DNA from: Diploscapter coronatus
Taxonomy: Eukaryota > Nematoda > Chromadorea > Rhabditida > Rhabditidae
Reading direction: 5' to 3'
Length of the DNA: 64,000 nt
Assembly (NCBI GenBank): GCA_964036155.1
Contig: OZ038422.1
Span: forward strand, 41,439,201-41,503,200
The translations under genes were made by a program, and so were the position numbers. The notes below the pieces were generated by a model that was not told the origin of the DNA, did no database searches, and was given only the letters and a program-made list of their open reading frames with translations. Positions 51,600 through 63,702 of the stretch are shown here, one piece after another (position 1 is the stretch's first letter; every line of letters begins with the position of its first letter).

Positions 51600-54500
51600 T
51601 CCGATCCGCAAAAACTCGGTCCGCATTTCATTCAACACCCAAAAATTCGAAAATGTTCGAAAATAATTATGGAATTTCTAGGACGTTCTCGAACAGTAAG
51701 TAGCTAATCCGTCAATGATCTTCTTGATCCACCAAAACCAATATCAACAACAATGCGAATCCGTCAAAATAAAACAACCTGATTTATTTTCTATTCGAAT
51801 TTCTTGGATTACTGTAATTCCAACAATTTTCATACCGTAACAGATTTTGGGAGATTGTTTGGATTACGGCAATCCTTACCTTGAATCTGAATCGTAAAAT
51901 TGTCCCTATCCTTTGCTCACTTTTTTGATATCCTTTATTTTTCCTTTTTTATCTTTCGCTTTATTAGAGAATCAATTTCTAAAACATTCCAGATCCCTTT
52001 ATTTCTAGAAAAAAGCAAGATTTTTATTTTACTTTTAGGGTCTAGTCTTCTAAAACATTCTAGAAACAGGCTAATTTGTATGTAATCGTAGTGTCTACTG
52101 CTCTAAATTATTCAGTTTTATCTAGCTAGTTATCGTATCCTGACTTTATCAAAAAGGGGGCGGGGCTTGTATTTTTGAAAGTCGGAGTTTTTCTACGGAT
52201 TTTTCACTCGATTTCGGATTTTCTTTTCCTTACGAAGTTTTATCGGCCATGATTCACGATTTCTCGGACGCTCTGTGGTGAATTTTCTCTTTTCGCGAAA
52301 AAATGAAATTAGCCGTACTCTTGAAAAATCGCGTTGAACTTGATTCTCCACCGATTTTCGAGCTGGAAAACGACAAATCTCATTTTTAATTCTTGGTTTT
52401 TATCCTTTTGCCTGGTCGATTGTTCGATTTTATCCTGATTGTGATATTGCGTCATTTCTGATTTTATCTCTCGAATTTTCCCTTTTTCCTGAAAAATTCT
52501 GTGTTTATGATGGCTATTTTCAAAGCTCACTTCTATGAAAAATGTATCAGTTCTGATGAATTCAAAAATATTTTTTGAGAAATTATTGATTTGTCTCGGT
52601 TTAGTGTCGTATAGTTGCTTGAAGTCACTAACTATACCTTTGCCTTTTATGCTAATTTTTAGGCTTTTTTTTATGTTTTCACCTTTTTCACTTGCACAAG
52701 TTATGAAAAGTCATCGGTTTTTCAAAAAATTGATGGATTTTAAAAGTTCTGAGGGAAACATCGGCGAAAAACCGCTTATTTAGCTGCTTTTTGAGGTAAT
52801 TACCTCAATTAATGTTGTGACTTGTCAAATAATCGGGTTCAATTTGGCGAGGAGCGAAAACGACCGGTGATCAATTCGACAACAATCAATTCAGTTCGAG
52901 TTCGAACGCGAGGGAAACGAGAAAAATGCTAGAGTTGGTGAGAAAAATGATTGAACAATTGAACTTTGCAGAAATAATTCAAGACGGTTTGCTGAGAGAT
53001 ATTTTTTTTATCATTGTATGCAAAATTTTGGAAAAATCAAAGTCAATTTTAGAGTATTTCATAAATTCAACCGATTTGAAATGTCTATGTTTGAATCAAA
53101 AACAAGTTTAGCTATCTTTTGATAGTTCGAGATTTTAGAAACTCTATGAACACATAACTCGTAAATTCTTCAAAGATTCTATTTCTAAAGTTTGAAAACC
53201 ATTCCCAATATTCTCAAAGATTTATTTCATAGATTCATCTTTTATTAGATTCTATCTGAAACGCCCCACTCAAAATATTTACTTTTTCTCCAAGATTTAT
53301 TTATTTGCTCAGATCTTGGAAATTTGCATCGGGGCGCGGCTGCCACGGGCTTTCTCGACAAAGGACGAAATGCATCGCGACGGCTCTTGACCCACAACGA
53401 TTATTCCCAACCAGGTTAGCCCAGGGAACGCTAATAATTCCCGAGCGCTAATGTTTCTGAGTTTCAAGAGAAATCTGTCTGAAGGCTTTGTCTTTTCCCT
53501 TGACCTCTCTTCCATACCCCATGCTATTTCTCTTTTGCTCAAATTAGAAAAAGTAGGTTTTAACTTGTATAGTTTCCTTATAGAGAAGACTAATTTTTCT
53601 CGGTTAATTTCAACTCTCCTCCCCAATTTTTAACCCACTTTTTCAACGTTTCAAGTACATAATGATACCTAGCCGGAAAATTAACCCTCGAGAGATTTCA
53701 AGCTATGTTCGAGTCTGACCTTGCCCAGAGCAAATTTACACTTACTTTACCCCAATTTTTATTGCGGGTTTTAGAACATGTCTATTAAAAAGCCAGGAAC
53801 TAATTGTAAGGACAAAAGGTATATTTCCTGTAAAGTAGAGATTTTTCTAAATTCGGAAGGGAAAAAGAACTATTGTTCGAAAATGGTGACCTTTACTCGA
53901 CCACATACCATTTCATGAGATTTCATAAGGAGTGTCGGGGTTATTGTAATCCTTTTCGAAAACTGATGTGACATTTTGATTTTCAAATTTTTGATAAGTT
54001 ACAGAAAAAGGTCTTTAGAAATGGAATTTCAAAACCGCAGTTATTTGAGTGACGGCCTTATTAACAAAAAATATTTCCTAGAAAAAATGAATGCGATATT
54101 AAACATTCTAAATCTAGGATCTGAGAAAATTAGAATTTTAGGAAAGTTGTTTACGAGTTTTCTTATTTTACCCCAAAGTTTTCTCGAAATTAGTGATATT
54201 TGATGGTTTTTTATCGCCTTTCACGAATTTTGCCCTAAATAAGGTCAAATTTACCCGACTCTAGGTTGAATTGAGCAAAAAGAGTACACAGAGAGGTAGA
54301 GAAAAATGATGCAGAAAAAGAAAGAAATATTGAAATAAAGAGTATGAGAGAGAAAGACCGTGTTTTGTATGGCTATGCATTATTTCAATAAGGAAATAGC
54401 CACTCTCTTCCTCTCTATTATTTTTCCTTGTAGAGTGAGAATTTTTATTTTACTCGAATCTATGTTTCTTCTTTCTCAGCGCTATTTCGCGTTCTTTTAT

Positions 54501-55061
54501 TCTTTTTCGAATTTTTCTTTCTATCTTTTTACTCTCTCGATTTGCCTGCTATTCCCAAACTCTATACCTTTAGGGTAGATTCAAGGTAAAGAGGGTTCCT
54601 TACTCTCGTCGCATCATTCAGTCTTACAGCCCATACTTGAGACTATGGCTTGCTCAAGAATAGACCCCAAAACAGGCTGGCATAAATCCATTCAAATTTA
54701 CTTTATCCTCTTGCGCAAATCTTTCGCATCCCACAAAAGGTTTAACCGCTGCTTGTTTACACTTATTCTGCAGCATTTCGAACGTTCAATGGACGGTTTT
54801 TATAAATTCTCCTGGAATTATTTCGATTTGTTTTATTAATTCCAAGACTCGGTCAATAACTGCTCAATTAGATTTCCTTTTTAATCAATGGAAATTGAAA
54901 CTTATCCTTTTTTCGAACTTAATAAAAATGTTTCCTTTTCATCCAGCTTACTAAAAATTGCATTTTCCCTGCGTAATTTGATAACTTTTGAAACTTATCT
55001 ATTTCTCAAAAATCGGATTTAAACATTTATTCAAATTTTTCCGACTCAACTTCGACGATCG
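51600..55061. other. 3.4 kb gene-poor region
   Basis: OSBP-like 3'UTR and flank, then upstream region of the ZP gene. No exon chain could be built on either strand. There is a slightly GC-rich patch at 53325-53450 and a purine-rich then pyrimidine-rich stretch at 54270-54540. Two GAAACTTAT motifs lie at about 54898 and 54990 close to the ZP start, consistent with an unrecognised 5'UTR intron there. Confidence 0.55.
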
Positions 55062-56853
55062 ATGGTCTTCCCGTTCCATTCGATCCTGGGAATTAGCCTG
55101 GCCAAATGGTGGCTGCTCGGCTCGATTACTATAGCTACCGTAGTCCATGGCTCGTCTCCACCAGCCCTGGATAATGGCATTATGGGTTAGTAATTTGGGG
55201 ATTTCTCAAAAACAAGAAAAAACACAAATTGAACTCTCCTATTGCCCGTCTGTTTTGGGTAATTGGATTTTGTGTCAGTGTTTTTATCAATAGTTCATAA
55301 ATAATCCCCGAGAATGGATTATTTTATTTTTGAAACGGATTTTTTCAAAGCCATTTTCAGACACCCCTATCGTCGAGTGCTTGGAGGACAAGATTCGATT
55401 GCGAATGAACACCCAGGTACTATATTCGTTTAAAGAATGAAAATTTTGAAAAAATCCCCATCCCAAAATGATTGAAACTCGGGTTCCAGAGGCCGTTTCA
55501 TGGTCGGATTTTCGTGAAGGGCATGTCAGCCAAAGCGGGCTGCTCGCACAACTACATCAACAATTCGGGCACGAAGATCATCTATGAGCTCGATAATGGC
55601 GCCTGCAATATGCGGAGAAGGAGGATGGTGCGACTTTTTCCTAGAAAATTTTAATTTTGAACAAAAAATCCGATTTTCAAAATTTCAACGAGCAGAAAAA
55701 TCGTGTTTTTATATAGGAATCATATAATGAATTTGACAATAATATTATTTTCTTCTCTAAATATAGTTTCCATGTTCTTATGATACCTACTTGATACATT
55801 TTTTAAATAGAAAATAACTACTTATTCTTTTTCGAACTACGAAGGCTTTTTTCCTACACCAACTTGAACTTATAGTACTTCTAAAAACTGCAACTTTTCC
55901 CTGAAAAAATCGCCTAAATTAAAAAAAAATACAATTGTAAATGAAAATTTTCAGGCCAATGACGCTCAGCGGGGAGTGGAGACTTCTTTGACTATCATCG
56001 TTTCGTTCCACTCTACATTTATCACTCAGGTACGAATTTTGCAAAGAAAATATGCTAATTTCTAAATAAAGGGGAGATTGAGATCAAAAATGATTTTAAA
56101 AACGAAAAAAAGCAATTTCAGGTGGACAAAGCATTCCGAACCACATGCTTCTATATGGAGGGGGATCGAGTCGTTACGAATCGCATTGACGTTAGGTGCG
56201 AATTGTTTATTTAATTTAAATTTAAAAAATGGGATACGTTTCATAAATATACTGGAGATTTAGACTTTTCGAAAGCGATATTATTTTGTAAACGACTCTT
56301 GTGAAAAGAGTTGACTAGATAGGGTTCAAAGAAAGTTCGTTTGAACGCTATTCTTTTGATCTGTAGTACGGACTTTAAAATCATCAAAATAAAAATTCGT
56401 TTTATTGAGTATTTATTATATCGAAAATTTCCTTTTTGCCGATATTTCTTGCCTTGTGGCTTTCCAAATGTTAAGGCGTTTTTCACCGCAACAATTCGGT
56501 CATCATCATCTCTCATCGTCCCACTATTAAGGATAGTAATTGCAAACACTGGCTGGAATACATTCACCGCATAAGGGGGGATATTTGCGGTGGAAAACGT
56601 CCTAACGTCTGTAGCTTTCTTTTGAGAAAAGCAAATAAAATTTCGAACAAAAAGGTAGAATTTGAAATTTTCAGCAATCTGCCCACTACCGACCTGCTCG
56701 ACTCCGCTAAAATGCCCCAGTGTACGTACAGCGTTCGCAAGGACTCGCCCAATGGGCCATTGGTAAATCGATTCTTGAAAAATTCAAGCGTTTTTAACAT
56801 GCTTCAAAAAATCGTGATTAAAAAAGTGTAAATCGAAGACTTTGATTGGATAG

Positions 56854-56884
<31 letters not shown>

Positions 56885-59840
56885 TTCTGAAAAGAAATTA
56901 TAAACTAAAAAAAATAAAGTCATGATGTGTGTTTCAAACTTTTATCTGATCAAAATGGTGATCATCTGTTTGCTCGGTTTTCATAGAGAAAAATGAAAAT
57001 CAATATTTCGAATGGCCTAATAAGGTCACTAATTTTTACAAGGTCAATAGTTCGTACGTTTAATGTCCGTTTAGTTTGTTTTGATTGACCCGAGAAAAGT
57101 ACGGTACTTGAAAATTCTCCTTTGCTCTCTCGAAAAAAAAACCTACTATTTTCGGGGGAAAAAATGTTTGCAAAAACGCCAAGGTCTCTATTAGCAAGGG
57201 CAGACAAATTAAACAAACCGTTTCGTGTAAATGGATGATTTTGTGAAGTATTAAACCATAGAAATTTGTTGAGCGAAAAAAATAATTTTTAAAAAATTGT
57301 TTAAATAAATTTTTTCAGGTTCAATTCGCGAAAGTTGGAGAGCCCGTGTTTCACGTATGGACGTGCGATAGCGGTTAGTTGATTTCAGACGTTTGGACAT
57401 TTCCCACCGCAACAATTTGGTCACATCATATCTCTCGTCCCATTATTAATGATAGTAATTGCAAACACTAGCTGGAATACATTCACCGCATAAGGGGGAT
57501 ATTTGCGACGGAAAACGTCTCAACGTTTGGTTGATTTTCGAAATGAAAAACAAAACTGATCACACATTAAAAATTTAAACAATTATAAAAGTTTAATTAT
57601 AACCTAGTTGTTTTGAACAAGTAAAAAGTACAAATCCAAAATTGGGTTTTTTTTTTTAAGTTTCCGAGTTCGCCGAAATTAAAAATCTCGAAATTCCAGA
57701 ACATGATCTTTCGAGATTTTTTTCGACTTTTCAAAGATTCAACTTCGAGAAGTCAGTAAAGAAGTGTTCTAATTCTTCTAGACCATTCAAAAAATAAAAT
57801 GCAAAAGTTGCAGACATCTTTCAAATGTTAGTCCATAGCTGCTTCGTGGACGACGGCAACGGCGAGGAGCGACGGTCGCTTTTGGACGAAAATGGGTTGG
57901 TTCTAGAAAAAAAAAACTCAAAAAAAATCGTTTTTATACAATTTACTGCAAGAATAATATAAAATTCATCAGAAACATTGCAGAATAATAACATTTTTCA
58001 GGATAAAAGAAAGATATTTTTGCTAAAAATAAAAATAATCAAAAGTCAAGCTCTCTTCCAGATGCGCCATCGACCCGCTCATCATGCCCGATCTGACATA
58101 CAACAAGCAGAACAACATGGCCTACGCTTTGTTGAACGTGTTCAAATACGCCGACAAAGTGACGACCTATTTCCAGTGCGCCGTCAGCACATGTCTTTCA
58201 TCCGAGATACTCTGCGAGGGAAGGACGGTTAGTTGTGCCTTGTCATATTATTTATTGATAAGAAAGTCGATATATTCATGCAGAGCAATTAGAAATTGAA
58301 TTTGAAGCGAAATAGTGAGTCACGCAGGATAAAAACGAGACGAATAACGCAATTTTTGAATATCGACTTTCTCCCTAATCAGCGATACATAAATTATAAA
58401 ATGCGAATTATGATTTTTTAAAGGTTTCGAGCTAAAATTGTTAGACGGAATTTAAAAAAAAAAATGTTATTTTGGTAAAGCTGTCGTCTATATCTATCGA
58501 AGAAAAGTTTTCAGTAATTTTATAAGAAATTTCAGAGAAACATAGCCTAATCTTAAAAATAGCATATTTCAAATTTCAGCCTCCTCACTGCGGGCCGGGC
58601 GGCAGCCTCCAAGAATTGGCCTCCTCTCCCAGAACGAACAGAGTCGCTCGTGAGCTGCAGAAGAACGGCCAGCAGCATGTAGGTTTCAGAAAATCTTAAA
58701 AACCAAATAAAAAGTTCCTAAACTAACCCGTTGCTATCGTATCAGTCAAACGAAGTGACAGGTTGTGTGCTAAAAAGCGCCGTTTCGAGGAATGCGCGTC
58801 ACGACTATGTGCGTAAAGAGAAGAGCGGTACGCATTTCCTTTGGCTCTCACCTTTTCTTGCTATTTTTTTCAACGCACGATCTGTCACTTCGTTTAACAA
58901 AAATAATATCTTTGCTTATGAAATTCGAAAAAGTTACAATTGAAACAAGCATCACAATTTTTGTATTTTTCCTGAAGTTCTCATCTTATCAAATTATCAA
59001 AAGATAAAAAGTATTAAAATTATTTAAAAATTTTTGAAACATACCAAAACTAAGATTTTTCGAAAACTAAAATAAAAGTTGAAATTGAAATTAGCGTTAC
59101 AAATTTTCGATATTTCTTAAGTATCAATCGAAGCTATCATCACATTAGAGAACAAAAATAGATATTTCGAACATTTTTGAAACATACAAAAAATCTTTTT
59201 TAATTTCAAAGATATTGATTTTTCCAGAATCGCTCCACCGACAACGACCACTTCATGATGAACACGATGGACCTCGCCACGCAGAAGATCACCATCCTCG
59301 ACTTGGATGATCCAAAGAATAACGACGCGGAAGAGGGTGTGTTGATTTTCTTCAATTTTCAGAAACAATACAAAAATATCGATTTTTCCAAAAATTATGA
59401 ATCTTCTTTCCAGAAAAAATAAGAAAATCCTAAAATGTATTGATATGCTTTTCAAAAATTTGAAAGCCTAACAATACTGTTTATTCTAAAGAAATGAAAA
59501 AAATTATCGGTTTATCGTTTTTTTTTTTGTAAACATCGGGCTCCTCTCTTCGAGAGAATGTGTTCGAATAGGAGCCCGTTTTTACAACAACAAAAAAAAT
59601 TAAAAAAATAAAAACTAATTTGAAGATGATCATTCCAAATCTAATATGGTAGCCAGTCCCCGTAAAATGGAATTCAAAAAGTCTCCAGACGATGGAAATG
59701 TACTATGTTTGTCTGCGGGTGGTATGGCATTGACTATCTTTGGCATATTCCTGGTTATTCTGGCCCTATCGGTCGGTATTCTATTGCTAGTACGGAGGAT
59801 ATTCTTGTCCGAAAAATGGAAAACTAGACAGACCTACTAA
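55062..59840 (+). CDS. Cuticlin-like ZP-domain protein, membrane-anchored form
   Basis: Extracellular ZP-domain protein of the nematode cuticlin (CUT/CUTL) type; these polymerise in the apical matrix and cuticle. Exons 55062-55185, 55361-55416, 55490-55627, 55955-56029, 56122-56195, 56675-56762, 57319-57373, 57814-57895, 58062-58227, 58580-58678, 59228-59336, 59653-59840; 417 residues. Signal peptide to about residue 31. The ZP domain, about 45-290, has the cuticlin blocks VECLEDKIRLRMNTQRPFHG, VGEPVFHVWTCDS, FQMLVHSCFVDDGNGEERR, CAIDPLIMPDLTY and KVTTYFQCAVSTC, and ends PPHCGP. A furin-like RTNR lies at about 304-307. A C-terminal membrane span (MALTIFGIFLVILALSVGILLLV) is followed by a short basic tail. 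An alternative last exon (59414-59433) gives a form without the span. Introns hold four MITE-like elements. Confidence 0.93.
56466..56611. mobile_element. Family-1 MITE, copy B (ZP gene intron)
   Basis: About 146 bp, colinear with the copies at 13402 and 57386. Shares CACTATTAAGGATAGTAATT, CTGGAATACATTCACCGCAT and the ends GGCGTTTTTCACCGCAA / TTGCGGTGGAAAACGTC. The left terminus is slightly degraded. Confidence 0.85.
56859..56884. repeat. Poly(A) homopolymer run
   Basis: 26 consecutive A residues in the intron after exon 56675-56762. No target-site duplication checked; it could be a simple repeat. Confidence 0.9.
57386..57529. mobile_element. Family-1 MITE, copy C (ZP gene intron)
   Basis: About 144 bp, starting 13 bases after the exon end at 57373. 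Ends CAGACGTTTGGACATTTCCC and GACGGAAAACGTCTCAACG. Interior the same as copies A and B. With copy B, two family members lie within 1 kb of one another in one gene. Confidence 0.85.
58261..58372. mobile_element. Family-2 MITE, copy 2 (ZP gene intron)
   Basis: 112 bp with near-perfect terminal inverted repeats AGAAAGTCGATATATTCA / TGAATATCGACTTTCT. The reverse complement matches 20299-20414 in mog-1. The terminal repeats are better preserved here than in mog-1. Confidence 0.88.
58742..58898. mobile_element. MITE-like element (ZP gene intron)
   Basis: 157 bp with about 26-bp terminal inverted repeats (TCAAACGAAGTGACAGGTTG / CGATCTGTCACTTCGTTTAA). Non-coding; single copy in the window. Confidence 0.8.
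59414..59433 (+). other. Alternative terminal exon of the ZP gene (anchor-less form)
   Basis: Preceded by TTCTTTCCAG ending at 59413. Joined to the exon ending at 59336 it adds EKIRKS and a TAA stop at 59431-59433, in frame, giving 361 residues with no membrane span. Both this acceptor and the one at 59652 accept the same phase. Only transcripts can tell whether both are used. Confidence 0.5.
59538..59580. repeat. Stable nested hairpin
   Basis: CGGGCTCCT and AGGAGCCCG form a nine-base GC-rich outer stem. CTCT-TCG-AGAG forms an inner hairpin, and a GTTCGAAT segment lies in the loop. It sits between the two alternative last exons of the ZP gene, flanked by T and A runs. It superficially resembles a tRNA acceptor/T region but lacks D and anticodon arms. 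Confidence 0.7.
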
Positions 59841-61290
59841 ATACTTCTCAAAAATTCCTCGAAAATGGCTAGGACACAAATTGCAATCTGGTGCATGGTT
59901 CTGTTAAAACTTGATGAAAAATGATCATCTTGTGATAGAATTATGAAAAATCGATAATTTTCAAGATATCGTACTCAGAAAAAATTAATTGTGAACCTTG
60001 ATATTCGTTTTTTCTGAATACGAAAAGTAAAACTTCATTTTTCCTTGGTTTAGAAAAGTCGGTTGACCCGAATTTCACTAATTTATTCTTCCCGAGAAAT
60101 TGTTTGAAATCCAAAATATCGACCGATTTTACTCTCTCCTAAAACCTACTCAAACATTCCAAATCCATGCATATTCATTTCTTTCATTTCCCTATGTTTA
60201 CCTAAACCGAAGAATATTGAGGACTGTAGAGGATTCTAGCTCCATGATGAAACATAGCACTTTTCCTATGATAAAGAGTAGAATATGAAAATCAATTGAT
60301 ATCGTTTAAAAAAATAGAGCAAGTGTCCCTGACAGTATCTCATCTTTAAAGTCACGCAGGGTGTTCTCTTTCATACTTGTTCTTGCCCATTATCTTGACA
60401 GCATTTCCAAATTTTAGGGTTTTTGGAAATATCCAATGTTTCCATAGCCTATCTTTCAACACGTGATTAGAAAATTCCAAAAACCCTGTTCCGAACATTC
60501 CAGAAATGACCTTTACCTGACAAGGAAAAATACTTAAAATCGACAAATTAATTGGCTTTAAAATGACCAGCTAACTTTAATTGCCCATGATAATTATTAA
60601 TTGAATAAATTGACAAGAAATTGATTACTTACCAATTTTTATCATTTTTATTAGATGGCACGAGGTTTAGTGGTGGTGGTGCAAGTTTTACAAACCACAA
60701 ATCAGTAGGAAGAGGAGACAAAGAAGGAAAACGGGACGAGGTTTGTAACAACAGAAATTAAAAAAAAAAAAAATCTTCGATTTACCTAAAAATTGTGTCT
60801 ACAAACCAAATCTCCCATTTTGGTAAGGTAAGAGCACAAAAGAGTGACCCTTTTTGGCAAGGGTAAGTACGGTAGATAGCAGGGTAGTTTCTACGAATTT
60901 TGAAAGTAACCATTTTATAAAATTGGCAAATGATACCTGCTAAATACCTAGTTATATGCGATGTGTGATGATGGGTTTGAAACAGGGGTGGGCCGGAATT
61001 CCAGTTGTGAACAGTTTTAAATTCCGTTTTGGCCCACTCCTGGTTTGCAAGAGACTTCTTGGAGAAATTAGGTAAGCTCAAAAATCGGCGAAAAATTTCA
61101 AATTTCCAATAAGCCAAAAGAGGAGAACGAGAGAGGAAACGGGCTTGAAAGGAAGGAGGGAGTGAGACGGACAGTCCCAGGGATACTGTTGGTCGGTTCA
61201 GCATGGCTGAAAATTTTTGGGTTTTCATGAATTTTTGAAAGATTCAAAAAATTTGGCTGTCTGTATTCACAGACGGATATTAGAGGTAGT
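59841..61290. other. Convergent intergenic region
   Basis: 3' flank of the ZP gene (plus) and of the next gene (minus). No exon recognised. Contains a small hairpin at 60974-61050 and poly-A/poly-T runs near 60764. Otherwise nothing seen. Confidence 0.55.
60974..61050. repeat. Short foldback element
   Basis: GTTTGAAACAGGGGTGGGCC..GGAATT pairs imperfectly with AAATTCCG...GGCCCACTCCTGG in 77 bp. Non-coding. Confidence 0.65.
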
Positions 61291-63264
61291 TTAGGGTAGG
61301 GAGTATAGAAAAAGCAAAAAAAAAGTCTGAGTTACAGCCATCTGTGTCTGTAAATACAGGAAACCAAAAAAATTATCTTAAAAGAAATGAAAAATATTTT
61401 TTTAAATCGAGAAAAATAAAGATAAGTTTTACGAAACTGTTTAAAAGAAGAATAGACCTGGAAGAAAATATTGGACTCAGTCGGGGTGAGCGCCAGCAGC
61501 TTGTGAACCAACACCGTCCAACGGTTACTCAGGTAGCTTGGCGAGCAGCGCTCTGGACAACATCTTGGTATTATCCTTTTGAAACTTGTTTGAATGGTGT
61601 CATTAATTAAAACAATTTCAAGATTCACTTTGAATTGGGTTTTCTTGTAACCTATCGAGTTTTTTGGTTAACTTACTTGCCCAATTCAACAGAACCTTCC
61701 AACATTCTCCAAAAGTACAGTTTTTTTTCCAACTTACCTGGCATCTCACTTTCTACGGGCGTATGCGCGCGGTGAGCACAGTAGTTGGGCTCCTGGAAAG
61801 CCAGCGTTTGTTTCTCGGTCGTAAAAATTAGGTCCCACGAGACTGTTGCGAGTGAGTCTGGATCGATGCGCGTCGTCGTCATTTTCCTTGTAACCGATCA
61901 TCGCAAGGAAGTCCGCGTTTGACGTCGTCGAGTCGTAGATCGTAATCAAGTCGGGCGAAGGAGTTTGTTCCAATGAGCAACTGAAAAATTTACACCTTGT
62001 AAATTTTTGGAGATTTAGAAAATCCGATATGAAATAGGCGAAGATGATCGCCATGCTGATTCTTTGGGCATTGGGGATTTGCTGATTTAGGTCAGAAGTT
62101 GAGAAAAACTGATATTTTTGGATTGGATTTTGAAGGATGTATTTTTCGGTTTCGTGAATTTTAGGATCTTTGAAAATCTTCTTGATCGACGTAATTCCCT
62201 TACCAGAGTATGTTATGGTGTGCGCATGGAACGTAGTTGACGAACAGGTACGTGCTCTCGGAGTCGACGAACACGTATTCTCCTAAACTTGTTCCGCATT
62301 ATTTTCAAATTATTCCGCATACTAACCCGCGTAGCGGACCTCGATCGCGCGCCCGTTGATGCGCGTCTCGCGCGTCACCGCCATGTTCGGATGCACCATG
62401 TAGACTACGTTCGTCGACGGACAGAACTCGGAACCGGGGCGCGGAGCCTAGAAAATGCAGGGCATTTTGGAATCTGAACAGCTCCTCAAAAGTCCCGATC
62501 AGTTCATGAGATATCTGCTAGTCTTTCTTCTGGAACTTATTTCTCAAGGCTCCAAAATTTGTCAGAACTTGCGGATGATCACTTTCGAAGCTTCGGTCTT
62601 CATCCGATTACTGATTAGAAGAAGATTGCTCCGGTTGTTCGGCAATGCTCGAGAACAATTTACCAGTCGATCCTCGAGGCTTTGCTGGAGGCGTTCGTGG
62701 GCGAGAATGTTGAGCGACAGGTGGGCGACAGAGAATTCGGACGAGAGCTCATCGAGCAGCGACGGGAGCGGTTGGCCACTTGATAACTAAAATATGTGCG
62801 GAGCAGGGTTCTTATGCGAAAAGTATGTTTTGATGCGGAACAAACCTGCAGAAGTTGGCAGGTGCTGTTGCTGGTGACGGACGTCTCCGTTCTGTTCAGC
62901 TTATTGTCACCCGTGGCACTGAGTTTCGTCTGAAAATCGTGAGATTTGTTTGCAGATGAAAAAACTTGATTCCGCACATTATTCGGCATATTTTCTAGAG
63001 AAATCATCAACTTCAACCGGGTCTTTGAGAATGTTCTAATGAAAGTTAGGTTTTGACTTCAAATTCTGTCACCTTAAGATGACGATAACGAAGATAGGGT
63101 CTGTTGTCATGCTTATCATTCCAGACCTTCTCAGCCAACGCGGCTGCCTTCTTTCTGGCTTGCGCGCGTTTGCGTCGCTCCTCAGCGAAATCGAGTCCAT
63201 TGTCGTTCTTGTTGTCGCTCGCTGCCTTCGAGGAAGTGAGCCACGCAGCCAATGAGACAGACAT
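61291..63264 (-). CDS. Unrecognised Cys-containing, probably extracellular protein
   Basis: I do not recognise the family. Exons (minus): 63264-63073, 63035-63018 (18-nt microexon, optional), 62929-62846, 62786-62664, 62447-62327, 62282-62204, 61980-61895, 61842-61677, 61563-61458, 61347-61291; 343 residues, all in phase. The ATG directly follows an in-frame TGA. The N-terminus is weakly signal-like (MSVSLAAWLTSSKA), followed by a charged helix (FAEERRKRAQARKKAAALAEK). NRT and NST sequons suggest glycosylation. The middle has EFCPSTNVVYMVHPN, EYVFVDSESTYLFVNYVPCA and a CUB-like DLITIYDST strand. The C-terminus has CCPERCSPSY and a hydrophobic end (TFFLLFLYSLP) that could be a GPI or tail signal. 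The 61894-61843 junction is uncertain: the frame shifts there, and a 52-nt intron (or a 37-nt one ending at 61858) restores it. An upstream coding exon may be missing. Confidence 0.6.
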
Positions 63265-63492
63265 TCAGAGGACAGAGCAGAGAATGGTCGAGCTGGAGAG
63301 GAAGTTCTAGAAATAGGGGGATTTTCTGCTTTTTTTCTTTGTAGAGTAATCCTGTTCATGCTTCACAATTATCGTGTAGATAAGTCCGAAGTGATTTTCT
63401 CGTTTTCTATGATTTTGGTAATCTTGGTCTGGATCGGTAATTAGAATAGCTCATAGATTTTCTGGTTACCTGTGATATAGACAAGTCAGGAA
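63265..63492. other. Presumed 5' region of the minus-strand gene
   Basis: Contains a possible 5'UTR exon start (acceptor CTATTTCTAG on the minus strand near 63310). The reading frame upstream of the chosen ATG is closed by TGA. Nothing else seen. Confidence 0.4.
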
Positions 63493-63702
63493 TCAGTATT
63501 CGATGGTGAGTGAGCGGTCGTCCGAGGCCGTGTTGGTGTGACGGCAGCGTTCGGGGAATCGGTACGATAATGGCACAGGGGCGAAGAGTAGCGGCGATTT
63601 GCCGCTAGCGGGAAAAACGCCGCCTTCCAGATCGACCGAAACGTCGGTAATGAATCTCTCGGGCAATGATCGTAGAAGTAGAGCAATAGGCCCATTATGC
63701 AT
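63493..63702 (-). CDS. Coding exon of an unresolved gene
   Basis: Minus-strand reading frame with the strong codon bias of the neighbouring exons, running to a TGA. It reads SLPERFITDVSVDLEGG, then PASGKSPLLFAPVPLSYRF, then PERCRHTNTASDD, ending LTIEY. I could not join it to a start. The +1 frame carries a signal-like MAKLACIMGLLLYFYDHC just upstream (minus 63717 on), which would need an intron or a frame change to connect. It may be the last exon of a gene that continues past the right edge, or the 5' part of the gene at 61291-63264. Confidence 0.4.
   Translation of the reverse strand: MHNGPIALLLRSLPERFITDVSVDLEGGVFPASGKSPLLFAPVPLSYRFPERCRHTNTASDDRSLTIEY

Noticed and set aside
53325..53450. 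GC-richer patch that might hold an RNA gene or exon
   Set aside because: No Sm site, no consistent stem, no open frame with splice signals.
59538..59580. tRNA-like segment (GTTCGAAT plus a paired acceptor-like stem)
   Set aside because: There are no D or anticodon arms and the T-stem does not pair. Kept only as a hairpin. No tRNA or rRNA gene was recognised anywhere in the window.
61673..61882. Separate minus-strand gene starting MTTTRIDP
   Set aside because: Better explained as the continuation of the 61291-63264 gene after a short intron. The downstream donor phase matches the next exon exactly.
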